Shown here in pieces: positions 8,184 through 16,965 of a DNA stretch of 64,000 nt (the stretch's first letter is position 1; each line of letters opens with the position of its first letter). The position numbers and the translations under genes were made by a program. The notes under the pieces were generated by a model. That model searched no databases and had not been told where the DNA came from. It worked only from the letters and a program-made list of their open reading frames with translations. The stretch comes from Streptomyces caatingaensis (GTDB lineage Bacteria; Actinomycetota; Actinomycetes; Streptomycetales; Streptomycetaceae). The stretch is from assembly GCF_001187435.1 (NCBI RefSeq), contig NZ_LFXA01000017.1:868001-932000 (forward strand). Reading direction: 5' to 3'.

Positions 8184-8680
8184 CGCGCACCTCCCCTCGT
8201 CGACGCGTGCCGAAGAGTATGCGACCACGCATCCGCAGTCAGCCTGCTCCGCAGGGAAAATCGCAGGTCAGTCACAAGAGAAGGTGATCAAAGTTCCCCC
8301 GTTCGAGGTGCGTGGCCCGCACGGTGGACACTGCCGGGTTGCAAGCTCGCCCGAGGCCGTCTCTTTGCCGGCGCAGCGGGTTGTGCAAGCGTGGACCGCC
8401 GGTACTCTGGCCGCGGTGCCCGACTCGTCACGCAGTCCGCCCCGATTCTTTCGACCGAAGACGACAGTAATGCGCGGAGCAGCTGATCTTGTCGGGGTTA
8501 GATCACGCGAGCGACATCGTTGTCGCCCTTGGCGCGCAGGTGATCAGGCTGTTTCGCCTGACCGTCGACGAGGCGAGGCGGGGCCTGCTGGAGCGGCTGG
8601 ACCGAGGGGAGAAGGGGGTGCCTCTATGTCCTTCGTCAAGGCATCCCTGTCGGGTTTGGGGTGGTTCGGGCCTGCTGGGG
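8184..8680. other. Region without a confident gene; possible ORF remnant next to IS110
   Basis: Around 8489-8615 the plus strand reads SGLDHASDIVVALGAQVI and RLFRLTVDEARRGLLERLDRG, which looks more protein-like than its surroundings, but it has no clear start or ribosome binding site and dissolves near 8620 where the IS110 transposase region begins. It could be a gene fragment cut by the insertion. The rest (8184-8488) shows no gene or RNA that I can support. Confidence 0.3.
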
Positions 8681-9898
8681 TCATGCGGCGAGCTCGACGT
8701 CCGCGGGCGTGCGGGATTCGTAGAAGGTGCCGTCGCGGAGCATGGCGAACAGGACGCTGATGCGCTGGCGGGCGAGGCGGAGGAGGGCCTGGGTGTGGGT
8801 CTTGCCGCGGGCGCGCTGCTTGTCGTAGTAGGTGCGGGAGGCCGGGTCGGCGTTCATGCAGGCGAAGGCGGAGAGGAACATGGCGCGTTTGAGCTGCCGG
8901 TTTCCTCCTCGTGGTGCGTGTTCGCCGTGGACCGAGGTCCCGGACTGTTTGGTGGTGGGGGCGAGGCCGGCGTAGGAGGCGAGGTGGGCGGCGGTGGGGA
9001 AGCCGGTGCCGTCGCCGACGGTGACCAGCAGGACGGCGGCGGTCCTGACGCCGACGCCGGGCATCGACGTCAGGACCGGGGAAAGAGGGTGGGCCTCCAG
9101 CAGGGTGTTGATCTGGGTTTCCAGGGCCCGGCGTTGAGTGTGGACGGCGGCCAGGGAGGCGGCCAGGGTGGGGATCACGATGTCGAGGGTGCCGGTGCCC
9201 GGGACGACGACGGTCTGCTCGTCCAGGGCGGTGAAGACGTCGTCGATGAGCCGTGCGGCCATGCGCGGGGCCTTGGGGCGGATCACCTCCACCAGTCGGC
9301 GGCGTCCGGCCTTGCGCAGGGCTGCGGGAGAGCCGTAACGCTCCAGGAGCCAGGTGACGGCCTGATGGTCGAGACGTGGGCCGAGGACGCGCTCCAGGCT
9401 GGGGTGGAACTGGGTGAGCAGGCCGCGGAGCCGGTTGCTGGTGCGGGTGGCTTCGGCGGCGAGGTCCTGGTCGAAGCCGACGAGGACGGTGAGTTCGGCG
9501 GTGATCTCGTCGGTGAGTTCGAGGGAGCGCAGGGTGTGGGGCATGGTGCGGGCGGCGTCCGCGATGACCGCGGCGTCCTTGGCGTCGGTCTTCGCCTCGC
9601 CGGGGTAGAGGTCCGCGATGCGGCGCATGGCCAGTCCGGGCAGGTAGGCGACCTTGCAGCCGGCGTCGCGGGCGACGGTCAGCGGGAGGGCGCCGATGGA
9701 GGCGGGCTGGTCCACGATCACCAGGACGGTGCCGAACTTTGCCGCGAGCTTGTCGAAGGTGGCCCGCAGTTTCGGCTCGCTGTTGGGCAGAGGCTTGTCG
9801 AAGACCTTCTTGCCGGCCGGGGTCAGCCCATGGCCGTGGTGAGCGGTCTTGCCGACGTCCAGGCCGAGGAACACGCCCACGTCTTCGGTGTCGAACAT
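8681..9898 (-). CDS. IS110-family transposase (DEDD recombinase)
   Basis: A 405-residue protein with both IS110 domains. The N-terminal RuvC-like DEDD domain has LGLDVGK (first Asp) and GEAKTDAKDAAVIADA. The C-terminal Transposase_20 domain has SMPGVGVRTAAVLL through YAGLAPTTKQSG and RGGNRQLKRAMFLSA, where the catalytic Ser of this family resides. ATG at 9898 is chosen for the GGAAGG 6 nt upstream; the frame extends to 9961 without support. IS110 enzymes act with a bridge RNA encoded in the non-coding end of the element (known for IS621). Here the upstream non-coding DNA is interrupted at 10013 by a MITE-like insertion. Element ends are not recognisable because IS110 members lack clear terminal inverted repeats. 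Confidence 0.9.
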   Translation of the reverse strand: MFDTEDVGVFLGLDVGKTAHHGHGLTPAGKKVFDKPLPNSEPKLRATFDKLAAKFGTVLVIVDQPASIGALPLTVARDAGCKVAYLPGLAMRRIADLYPGEAKTDAKDAAVIADAARTMPHTLRSLELTDEITAELTVLVGFDQDLAAEATRTSNRLRGLLTQFHPSLERVLGPRLDHQAVTWLLERYGSPAALRKAGRRRLVEVIRPKAPRMAARLIDDVFTALDEQTVVVPGTGTLDIVIPTLAASLAAVHTQRRALETQINTLLEAHPLSPVLTSMPGVGVRTAAVLLVTVGDGTGFPTAAHLASYAGLAPTTKQSGTSVHGEHAPRGGNRQLKRAMFLSAFACMNADPASRTYYDKQRARGKTHTQALLRLARQRISVLFAMLRDGTFYESRTPADVELAA

Positions 9899-10012
9899 CG
9901 CGCCCTTCCAGGAACGTTGCCGGTGCCGGCCTCGGCGTCGGTGTCGTACGCGCGCATCCACGTTATGCAGACCTGCCGCCCACGAACGGCCTGGCGTTGC
10001 ACCAGGCCAGGC

Positions 10013-10216
10013 TGGCTGCGACGGCGTTCAGCGGCTCCACGGTGACGGCTTCCACTGGCCCCGACTTGTGAAGGGACGGCCTGCCGTGGGCCCACGCCGT
10101 CAGTGCCCCGAGCTGGAGCAACTCCTGGGTGGGGCCAGCCCAAGCCGTTATCGATCTTCACGAAGTGGGACCACGGGAAGCCGTCACCGTGGAGCCGCTG
10201 AATGCCGTCACAGTCA
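10013..10216 (-). mobile_element. MITE-like element, copy A (204 bp)
   Basis: This 204-bp sequence is the exact reverse complement of 27453-27656. Its ends are inverted repeats of about 41 bp with three mismatches (outer ends TGGCTGCGACGGC and TGACTGTGACGGC; the inner 23 bp identical), and the arms can be extended imperfectly into a long hairpin. The hexamer CCAGGC flanks it directly at 10007-10012 and 10217-10222, a probable target duplication. It has no coding capacity. It lies 114 bp upstream of the IS110 transposase start and just outside the biosynthetic cluster. The transposase that moves it is not identified. Confidence 0.8.
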
Positions 10217-10392
10217 CCAGGCGGTAGTCGGACCTCTTATCAGCGTCTCCGACGGCACCTCCCGGGCCCGGTGACACCACCCCCAGGTCATCGACTTCGA
10301 CAGGGGGCAACAGTCATGCCGGGCCCGGAGGCCAGCGGCCCTCTTGCAGGACCGCGAAAAACATAACGGGGCGGCGGAGAAGGGGGTGCGCC

Positions 10393-10956
10393 TTACTTTG
10401 CGGCGCGGGGCGGGTGGACGTTGGCCGGGCCCGCCGTCCTGTCGAACCAGACGGTCCAGCGGCGCATCAGCGCGGTCAGTTGCCGGTGCTCCTCCGGGGT
10501 GTAGACGTCGAGGAGGCTGCCCTCCCGCTCCATGAGCTCCCTGAGGGCCCGGTCGGCGAGCCTCTTGCCGGCCGGGGTCAGGGCGACGACGGTGCGTCGC
10601 TTGTCGACGGGGTCCACGACGCGCCGGACCAGCCCGGCGGCCTTGACGCGTTCGAGGCGCTGGCTGATCGCGCCGGCCGTCACGAGGCTGGCGCGTTGCA
10701 ACGTGCCAGCCGACAGGCGGTACGGGGGGCCGGACCGGAGGAGCGCGGATATGACGTCGAGGGTGGGGAAGTCGGTGCCGAGTTCCGCGAGAACCAGTGC
10801 GCGATGGCGTTCCAGCCGGCGGGCGAGCTCCAGCACGCGGCCGATCACGCCGATCGACGAGACGTCCAAGTCGGGCAGTTCGGCTGCCCAGGCGGACTGG
10901 ATGTCATCCACATGGTCCCTCAAGGTCAGCCCCTTCTCTCCCGTGCGCCTGGGCAC
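10393..10956 (-). CDS. MarR-family regulator of the biosynthetic cluster
   Basis: A 187-residue MarR-type protein: the dimerisation helices flank a winged helix (TLDVISALLRSGPPYRLSAGTLQRASLVTAGAISQRLERVKAAGLVRRVVDP, wing DKRRTVVALTPAG). It follows the AsnB gene by 7 bp in the same direction and is likely in its operon. It is a paralogue of the regulator at 24339-24875, sharing the recognition-helix pattern LVTAGAISQR, so the two may bind related operators. The start is uncertain: GTG at 10956, or TTG at 10923 which has the better ribosome binding site (AGAAGGGG). MarR proteins usually repress adjacent genes and respond to small aromatic ligands, fitting a cluster with aromatic-pathway enzymes. 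Confidence 0.85.
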   Translation of the reverse strand: MPRRTGEKGLTLRDHVDDIQSAWAAELPDLDVSSIGVIGRVLELARRLERHRALVLAELGTDFPTLDVISALLRSGPPYRLSAGTLQRASLVTAGAISQRLERVKAAGLVRRVVDPVDKRRTVVALTPAGKRLADRALRELMEREGSLLDVYTPEEHRQLTALMRRWTVWFDRTAGPANVHPPRAAK

Positions 10957-10963
10957 ACCTTAG

Positions 10964-12799
10964 TCAGGCCGACAGGCCCCCGTGGCCGCGCATCCATTCG
11001 TCGAGGAAGAGCGCGGTCTCCATGCTGTTCCGCCTCAACTGGGTGTTGAAGTAGCCCTCGGGCTGCCGCAGGAGCCGGGACAGGCCCGTGGCGTCCACCA
11101 CGTCGAAGGCGGGGGACGACCGCCGCTCCAGCAGTGACCGGACGCGGGTGCGCAGGTCCTTCTCGTACAGCAGGTCGGCCGTGGTGGGGTACGGGCTCTT
11201 CCTGCGGTCGAGCACCGACCGCGGGAGCAGGTCGGCGGCGGCCTGCTTGAGCAGCCCCTTGGGCTCTCCGCCCGGGGCCTTGATGTGCCACGGGGTGTTG
11301 TAGACGTACTCCACCAGCCGGTGGTCACAGAAGGGGACCCGCACCTCCAGGCCCGCCGCCATGCTCAGCCTGTCCTTGCGGTCGAGCAGGACGGGGAGCC
11401 AGCGCGTGAGGTTGAGGTGGGAGATCTCCCGCATCCGGCGCTCGTGGGCGTCGTCCTCCGGCAGGTGCTCCACACCGTCGATCGCCTGCCGGTAGCTGTC
11501 GGCCCGGTGCTCGTCGAAGCGGGTGGCCGCGCGGAAGCCGGGTGCGAGGAGGTCGGGGGTGATCAGCTGCATGCGGCTGAGCCAGGGAAACCGGTCGGCG
11601 GCGATGGCGGCCGGATCGTGGAACCACAGGTAGCCGCCGAACACCTCGTCGGCCGACTCGCCGGACAGCGCCACCGTCGAGTGCTGTCGGATGCCCCGGA
11701 AGAGCAGGTGCAATGAGGTGTCCACGTCGCCAAAGGTGAGCGGGAGGTCATGGGCGCGCAGCACGGACCGGCGTGCATCGTCGTCCATGAGCTCGTGCGC
11801 CGCGAGCTCGATGACGCGGTGCTCGGTGCCCAGGTGCCGGGCCACTTCGAGGGCGTACGGGCTGTCCCGCTCGGGACGGAACTCGCTCGCGCGGAAGTCG
11901 GTGTCCGCGCCGACGAAGTCCACGGCGAAGGACCGGACGGGTTCGCCGCCGGAGCGGGCCTCGGCGGCGGACGCGAGGGCCGTGAGCACGCTGGAGTCCA
12001 GGCCGCCGGAGAGCAGGGAGCACAGCGGGACATCGGCGACCAGCTGCCGGCGCACGGTGTCCTCCAGCAGCTCCCGTACGGTGCGCGCCGCGGTGTCGAG
12101 GTCGTCGCCGTGGGGCTGCCGGGTGAGCTGCCAGTAGCGTCGCGAACGCAGTCCGTTCCGGTCGTATGTGACCACGTGTCCCGGCGGCACCTCTTCCATT
12201 CCCCGGAAGGGGGTCATTCCGGGGGATTTGATCAGTCCCAGCATGTCCGCGAGGCCGGTCGGGTCGACGGCCGCCGAGAACTCGGGGTGGGCCAGGATCG
12301 CCTTGGGCTCGGACCCGAAGAGCACCCCGCCGCCGAGCCTCGCGACATAGACGGGCTTGATGCCGAGCCGGTCGCGCACGAGCAGCAGCCGCTCCGCCCT
12401 TCCGTCCCAGAGCGCGAAGCCGAACATGCCGTTCAGCCGCTCCACGAAATCCGGGCCCCACTGAAGGTAGGCGCGCAGCACCACCTCGGTGTCGGACCGC
12501 GTGCGGAAGGTGTGCCCGTGGGAACGCAACTGCTCCCTGAGTTCCGGGAAGTTGTACACCTCGCCGCTGTAGCTCAACACCACTTCCGAGCCGCCGCCGA
12601 GCGGCTCGCTCATCGGCTGCCGTCCGCCCTCGAGGTCGATGATGGACAGGCGCCGGTGTCCCAGAACGGCATGTGTGCCGACGTTCATTCCCGAGGCGTC
12701 AGGGCCGCGGCAGGCCATCGTCCGTACCATCGCCTCCGCGCCGTCGGCCTCCTGGGTGAGGTCGCGTCCGAGGTCGGCCCATCCTGCGATTCCGCACAT
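10964..12799 (-). CDS. Asparagine synthase-like amidotransferase (AsnB type)
   Basis: A 611-residue protein starting MCGIAG, so Cys2 is the glutaminase nucleophile. The class II glutamine amidotransferase domain (about 1-190) has RGPD, NFPELR and FGFALWD. The synthetase domain (about 210-590) has the PP-loop SGGLDSS at 264-270. Family members use ATP and glutamine ammonia to turn a carboxylate into an amide. Both halves are intact, unlike beta-lactam synthetases and lasso-peptide cyclases, which lost the Cys. The start at 12799 is fixed by the required Met-Cys end; the frame extends 58 codons further without function. It is divergent from the PaaK-like ligase and probably amidates a pathway carboxylate rather than aspartate, judged from the cluster context. 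Confidence 0.9.
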   Translation of the reverse strand: MCGIAGWADLGRDLTQEADGAEAMVRTMACRGPDASGMNVGTHAVLGHRRLSIIDLEGGRQPMSEPLGGGSEVVLSYSGEVYNFPELREQLRSHGHTFRTRSDTEVVLRAYLQWGPDFVERLNGMFGFALWDGRAERLLLVRDRLGIKPVYVARLGGGVLFGSEPKAILAHPEFSAAVDPTGLADMLGLIKSPGMTPFRGMEEVPPGHVVTYDRNGLRSRRYWQLTRQPHGDDLDTAARTVRELLEDTVRRQLVADVPLCSLLSGGLDSSVLTALASAAEARSGGEPVRSFAVDFVGADTDFRASEFRPERDSPYALEVARHLGTEHRVIELAAHELMDDDARRSVLRAHDLPLTFGDVDTSLHLLFRGIRQHSTVALSGESADEVFGGYLWFHDPAAIAADRFPWLSRMQLITPDLLAPGFRAATRFDEHRADSYRQAIDGVEHLPEDDAHERRMREISHLNLTRWLPVLLDRKDRLSMAAGLEVRVPFCDHRLVEYVYNTPWHIKAPGGEPKGLLKQAAADLLPRSVLDRRKSPYPTTADLLYEKDLRTRVRSLLERRSSPAFDVVDATGLSRLLRQPEGYFNTQLRRNSMETALFLDEWMRGHGGLSA

Positions 12800-12981
12800 A
12801 CGCAAAGCTCCGACAGGTAATTCGAACCGGGTTAGGTGAACTAGGTCTGCACAGTGCGTATGTGGGCGTTTCGTCCGGCCCCTGGGTGCGCCGTGCGACT
12901 CGGTGGATGGTACCTCAAATGGCTGGCAAGAGAGGAGAGTTATAGGCCACGTGGCGTGAACTGGCCCGAACAAAGTGTGGG

Positions 12982-13009
12982 TTGAATCTATACGCTTAAG
13001 CGCTATAGT
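12982..13009 (+). promoter_or_regulatory. Promoter of the ligase operon with palindrome in the spacer
   Basis: TTGAAT (12982-12987) and TATAGT (13004-13009) are spaced 16 bp, close to the housekeeping consensus. Inside the spacer is the perfect palindrome CGCTTAAGCG (12993-13002), flanked by CTATA and TATAG. A repressor bound there would block RNA polymerase. One of the two MarR proteins of the cluster is the obvious candidate. The remainder of the 295-bp divergent intergenic region should also hold the asnB-side promoter, which I could not place. Confidence 0.6.
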
Positions 13010-13094
13010 TCCCTGGTCGGGACACCCCCGCCCTCCTGCCTCATCGGTTTCATGTGGCGGGCCACGGGCGGACCACCGTCATGAGCGAGGTCTT

Positions 13095-14405
13095 ATGACC
13101 CTGCACACCGAGAAGAGCGTCGCGGCACTCCGTCGGGCCGAGAGAGAGATGAAGGAGAACCACCGGCGGGTCCCCACCGGTGAGTTCTACGAGAACAAGC
13201 TCTCGGAAGTCTGGCAGCGCGCCTGTGCGAGTCCCGCCTACAGGGGTATCGGCGCCTTCTCCATGGAACGTTTTCGACGGCTTCCCATAACACCGCGCGA
13301 GCATCTCAAGGCGCAGCCGTTGCGATATGCGACGGTGCGACCCGGAGACGCCGCGAAATACTACGAGACCACGGGCACCACTGGTGTGCCGACACCGACT
13401 CCACGGCTTGTGGAGGACATTGTCTGGAACACCGTGTCCGTCGCCGAGGCATGGCGTCCGCTGTTCGGTCCGGACGAACGTGTGGCCATCCTGCTCCCGT
13501 CGGACATCGTCCCGGTGGCCGACCTGGTCGCGGGCGTCTGCGAATATCTCGGTCTTGCCCATATTCGCGCGTATCCCTTTGCCACCGGTATCTCCGGATG
13601 GGACCGCCTGGAGTCGATGTGGAGCACCTTCCGCCCTACAACGGTGTTTCTGGCCCCGGGTGTTGCCCTCCAATTCACCCGGCTCCTCGCACAGCGCGGC
13701 AGGCTTGACGACATGCGTGGCTCCGTCGAGCGGCTGATGCTCCTCGGCGAGGTCAATACCGAACCGTTCCGGCGCCGCCTCGGCCAGTGGTGGGAGGCCG
13801 TCGCCTACGACGCCAGTTACGGCAGCACCGAGACCGGGACGCTCGCCGCCACCTGCCCCGAGGGTCGCCAGCATCTGCTCCCCGCCGCGACCTATTTCGA
13901 ACTCGACACCGGCGGCGAGACCGTGACGCTGTGCGAGGCCGAGCGGGGCCGGCTCGTCGTCACCCCCCTCAACGCCCATGCCCGGCCGCTGCTCCGCCTC
14001 GACACCGGCGACGAGGTGTCGGTGCGCGAAGGCTGTTCCTGCGGCAGCGCGACACCGGTCGTCACCGTGCACGGCCGCGCCGCCGACGGGCTGAAGGTGC
14101 GAGGCGTCTCCCTGTCCGTCCGTGCCGTCGAAGAAGTCGTCTACGGCTCGACAGAGGCCACCGGCTACCTCATGGAGATGGACAAGTCCGGCAGTTACGC
14201 ACGGCTCCTGCTGGAACGCGGCGTCGGCTGGAGCCGCGGCAGCGAGGACGAGGTCGGTCTGCGGGTGCAGCAGACGTCCCGCGACCTGCTCGGCCTGGAG
14301 TGGGACAAGGTCCTCTTCGTCAACACCCTCCCCGCCAACACCAAGAGTGGTGCTTCGCAGAAGAGCTGGAAGCGTTCCAACGTCCGTCTGGTGGAGGTCT
14401 CCTGA
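13095..14405 (+). CDS. PaaK-like adenylate-forming ligase
   Basis: A 436-residue protein of the phenylacetate-CoA-ligase-like branch of the ANL superfamily. Visible are the phosphate-binding loop ETTGTTG (91-97), YGSTETGT (about 245), the hinge-region pattern LLRLDTGDEV and a C-terminal segment ending TKSGASQKSWKR, with a Lys in the place of the catalytic Lys. It should activate a carboxylic acid as its adenylate and pass it to CoA or a carrier protein. ATG at 13095 is preceded by GAGG. It is the first gene of the rightward operon, and its stop overlaps the next start (TGATG). Aryl or arylacrylic acids are plausible substrates given the MIO enzyme downstream, but this is inference. Confidence 0.85.
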   Translation: MTLHTEKSVAALRRAEREMKENHRRVPTGEFYENKLSEVWQRACASPAYRGIGAFSMERFRRLPITPREHLKAQPLRYATVRPGDAAKYYETTGTTGVPTPTPRLVEDIVWNTVSVAEAWRPLFGPDERVAILLPSDIVPVADLVAGVCEYLGLAHIRAYPFATGISGWDRLESMWSTFRPTTVFLAPGVALQFTRLLAQRGRLDDMRGSVERLMLLGEVNTEPFRRRLGQWWEAVAYDASYGSTETGTLAATCPEGRQHLLPAATYFELDTGGETVTLCEAERGRLVVTPLNAHARPLLRLDTGDEVSVREGCSCGSATPVVTVHGRAADGLKVRGVSLSVRAVEEVVYGSTEATGYLMEMDKSGSYARLLLERGVGWSRGSEDEVGLRVQQTSRDLLGLEWDKVLFVNTLPANTKSGASQKSWKRSNVRLVEVS

Positions 14406-16156
14406 TGACCGCAGTGACCACAGCCCCCAGGTCCCCCGAGGGCCTCGGCGCGGTCACCGGCGAGCCCGACCTGTGGTGCACCTACGCGGCCGTACGCACC
14501 CTGGCCTGGCTCGACCGCACCGACGACCTGGCGGAGCCCGACCTCACCGCGGCCTACCTGGCAGGACGCCGGAACGCCGACGGCGGGTACGCGTGGAGCC
14601 GGGGCATGCTCTCCGACGCCTGGGCTACCTTCTACTGCACCCAGGCTCTGCGGGACATGGGCCGGCCCGTGACCGGCCTCGAGGCCACCGCCGGGTGGCT
14701 GCGGCGCACCTGGTCCGGTGACGCCTACGCCATGCTCCCGGGCCAGGGGCCCGATGTGTGGGCCACCCACTTCTCCGTCCGCACCGCCGTCGAACTGTGC
14801 GGCACGCCGTTGCACGACGGCGGGCGACTGGTGCGCTGGCTGGCCGCGCTGCAGGGTCCCGACGGCGGTCTCGGCTGGACGCCCGAGGACGCCCGGCGCG
14901 GCAACGCCGATGTCCGGGCCTGCTATTACGGTGTGATGGCCTGGCGTGCCGCGGTCAGGGCCGGCGCAGCCGCGACCCCGCCCTGGAACGTCCCGGCGCT
15001 CGTCGCCTGGCTGCGTGACCGCCAGGGCGCCGAGGGCGGCTTCCGTTTCTCGCCCGCCGCCGAGGTCCCCTGTATGTGGGCGACGTACCGCGCGGTGGGC
15101 GCGCTCGAGGCGCTCGGCCATGCCCCGCGCGACGCCGAGGCCTGCCGGGCATGGACGATGCGGTTGCGCGGCCCATCGGGGGCGTTCGTCCGCTGGGAGG
15201 GGTACGACGTCGAGGACGTCTGGGCCTCCTTCTGCGCGGTCGGCACCCTTCGCGCGCTGGGTGCCCCCCTGGCGCCCGTCGCCGACGCGGTCGCGGCACG
15301 CATCGCCGCGTTCGGCTGCCCGCAGGGCGGGTTCACCTATCGCGAACCGCGGGCGGCCGCCGACGCGTTGAGCACCTCCGCCGCCGTACTGAAGGCCGTG
15401 CCCGGACAGGCCGATCCAGGCCTGGTCCGCTGGCTGGAAGGCTGCCAACTGCCCAACGAGGGCGGGGTGATGTACATGCCCGGGCGGGGCAGCGAGGTCC
15501 GCTGCACCCTGTGGGCCCTGGCGGCGGGTGCTTTCACCGGCGACGCGTCCGCCCGCGCCCGGATCGTCCGCTGGCTGGCCTCGCTCCAGAACCCCGACGG
15601 CGGCTTCGGGTACTGGGAGGGCCGGGGATCCGACATGGTCTCCACGGCGGCGGCCCTGGAGATCGTCACGCTCCTCGGGGCCACGGTCGGCGAGGTGGTC
15701 GACGCCGGGGCCGCGACGGCGTTCCTCGATTCCTGCCGGCGGCCGGACGAGAACGGGCTCGCCCACGGCAACGTGCCCGGCGCGACCGCGACCCTCCGCG
15801 CGGGTCTCCAGGCCCACCGGGCGCTGCGCCTGCTCGGCCGCGACACCTCCGGGGCGACCGCTTCGCTGCTGGCCCGGCACCGCGTGCGCGGCGGCGGCTT
15901 CGCCAACGAGGGCAACCGCGTCCCCGACCTGCTGTCGTCCTACGAAGCGGTCCTGGCCGCCGACAGGGCGGGACTACCGGTCGACACCGGGCACACGGCG
16001 GCCTTCCTCGCCCGAGTGGGGACTCCGGAGGGCGGGACCGCCTGGTCGCCGCTCGCGCCCGGCAGTGGAGGCCCGCTCGCTGACTGCCTCGGCACCCTGC
16101 TCGCCCGTCGGCTGGACGAACCGAAGGCCGCCCTTCCCGCCCTGGCCCTTTCCTGA
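14405..16156 (+). CDS. Prenyltransferase/squalene-oxidase repeat (alpha/alpha-toroid) protein
   Basis: A 583-residue protein built of about ten repeats of 45-60 residues, each with a glycine motif such as DGGYAW, DGGLGW, EGGFRF, QGGFTY, EGGVMY, DGGFGY or GGGFAN followed by two helices (VWATHFSVRTA, VWASFCAVGTL and similar). This is the alpha/alpha-toroid seen in squalene-hopene cyclases and the beta subunit of protein prenyltransferases. I see no DxDD cyclase motif and no QW motif of classical triterpene cyclases, so the activity is unclear; a cyclase-like, transferase-like or scaffold role is possible. It is translationally coupled to the PaaK-like ligase. No signal peptide or membrane segment is visible. 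Confidence 0.75.
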   Translation: MTAVTTAPRSPEGLGAVTGEPDLWCTYAAVRTLAWLDRTDDLAEPDLTAAYLAGRRNADGGYAWSRGMLSDAWATFYCTQALRDMGRPVTGLEATAGWLRRTWSGDAYAMLPGQGPDVWATHFSVRTAVELCGTPLHDGGRLVRWLAALQGPDGGLGWTPEDARRGNADVRACYYGVMAWRAAVRAGAAATPPWNVPALVAWLRDRQGAEGGFRFSPAAEVPCMWATYRAVGALEALGHAPRDAEACRAWTMRLRGPSGAFVRWEGYDVEDVWASFCAVGTLRALGAPLAPVADAVAARIAAFGCPQGGFTYREPRAAADALSTSAAVLKAVPGQADPGLVRWLEGCQLPNEGGVMYMPGRGSEVRCTLWALAAGAFTGDASARARIVRWLASLQNPDGGFGYWEGRGSDMVSTAAALEIVTLLGATVGEVVDAGAATAFLDSCRRPDENGLAHGNVPGATATLRAGLQAHRALRLLGRDTSGATASLLARHRVRGGGFANEGNRVPDLLSSYEAVLAADRAGLPVDTGHTAAFLARVGTPEGGTAWSPLAPGSGGPLADCLGTLLARRLDEPKAALPALALS

Positions 16157-16214
16157 AGCCCGCCCTGGCCCTTCCAAGGCTCTTCCTCGAATTCTCGGAG
16201 CTCGAAGCCTCACC

Positions 16215-16628
16215 ATGCCCACTATCACCATCAGCAGCCCCCCGCTGCCCATTCCCCGCCGTCGTGCGGTGGCCCTGCGCCTCACCCGCTGGCTCAGCGA
16301 CAGCGGTGTCGAGCCCGGCCATGTGGTCGTCCGCTTCGAGACCCCCGAGGAGGCGACCGTCTTCTCCGGCGGCCTGCCCCTGGAAGCGCTGCCGCACGAC
16401 GGCACGGGCATCCACCACGCCTCGGTCACCTGCTGCGTCGGACCCAACCGCGACGAGGAGTTCCGCGCGGGCCTCGCCCGGTGCATCGCCGAGGCGCTGG
16501 GCGCCGGGGACGGAACTCCCTTCTTCTACCTGGAGTTCCGGCCGACCTCCCCGGCCGATGTCCACCTCGGCGGCGGGCGGCGCCTCCATCGCGCCGACCG
16601 CCCTCCCCGTCCCGAGCCGGCCCCGTGA
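16215..16628 (+). CDS. Small protein with tautomerase-like N-terminus
   Basis: A 137-residue protein beginning MPTITISSPPLP, so removal of Met would expose an N-terminal proline as in the tautomerase (4-OT/MIF) superfamily, where Pro1 is the catalytic base. A beta strand, a helix (RRRAVALRLTRWLSDSG), a strand (HVVVRFET), and later AGLARCIAEALG and FFYLEFRP fit one or two beta-alpha-beta units. The C-terminal 25 residues are Pro/Arg-rich and look disordered. It lies between the toroid gene and the ACP gene. It could isomerise a keto-enol or dienol intermediate. The family call is tentative. Confidence 0.5.
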   Translation: MPTITISSPPLPIPRRRAVALRLTRWLSDSGVEPGHVVVRFETPEEATVFSGGLPLEALPHDGTGIHHASVTCCVGPNRDEEFRAGLARCIAEALGAGDGTPFFYLEFRPTSPADVHLGGGRRLHRADRPPRPEPAP

Positions 16629-16662
16629 GCCCCGAGCCGACCCCGTGAGAAAGGCATCCCTC

Positions 16663-16965
16663 ATGAGCACCACCCCCGTACCGGCCATCGACGACCTGCG
16701 CACCCGGGTGCGCGCCGTTCTCGCAGCCCGGCTCGGCGACGCCTTCGAGGCCGTGCCCTCCGACGCCGATCTTCAGCAGGCCCTCGGCGAGCGCTACGAC
16801 AGCCTGACGGCCATGGAGTGCATCTCCGCCGTGGAGGAGGAGTTCGGCATCGAGGTGGACTTCGTCGCCGACGACGTCCGTCACTGGTTCTCCACCGTCG
16901 ACCTGATGGCGAGCTTCACCCATGACCGGCTGGAGGACTCGGCGGCCCTCATGGAGGGGCGTTGA
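16663..16965 (+). CDS. Stand-alone acyl carrier protein
   Basis: A 100-residue acidic protein with the four-helix carrier pattern. The phosphopantetheine serine is Ser47 in ERYDSLTAMECISAVEEEFG, followed by FGIEVDFVADDVRHWFSTVDLMASF as helices III and IV. It should carry a pathway intermediate as a thioester. Its stop overlaps the TTG start of the next adenylating enzyme (TTGA), so the two are made together, which suggests that enzyme loads this ACP. No phosphopantetheinyl transferase is encoded in the cluster. Confidence 0.88.
   Translation: MSTTPVPAIDDLRTRVRAVLAARLGDAFEAVPSDADLQQALGERYDSLTAMECISAVEEEFGIEVDFVADDVRHWFSTVDLMASFTHDRLEDSAALMEGR

Noticed and set aside
10013-10216. The repeat as the IS110 bridge RNA or IS end
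   Set aside because: The second copy at 27453 has no IS110 sequence next to it and has its own target duplication, so the repeat is an independent element.
9849-10274. Protein-coding frame shared by both repeat copies
   Set aside because: The shared reading frame exists only because the DNA is identical; it has no start context and lies over inverted repeats.
10964-12799. Lasso-peptide cyclase
   Set aside because: It keeps Cys2 and a full glutaminase domain, and no precursor peptide, leader peptidase or RRE protein is nearby.
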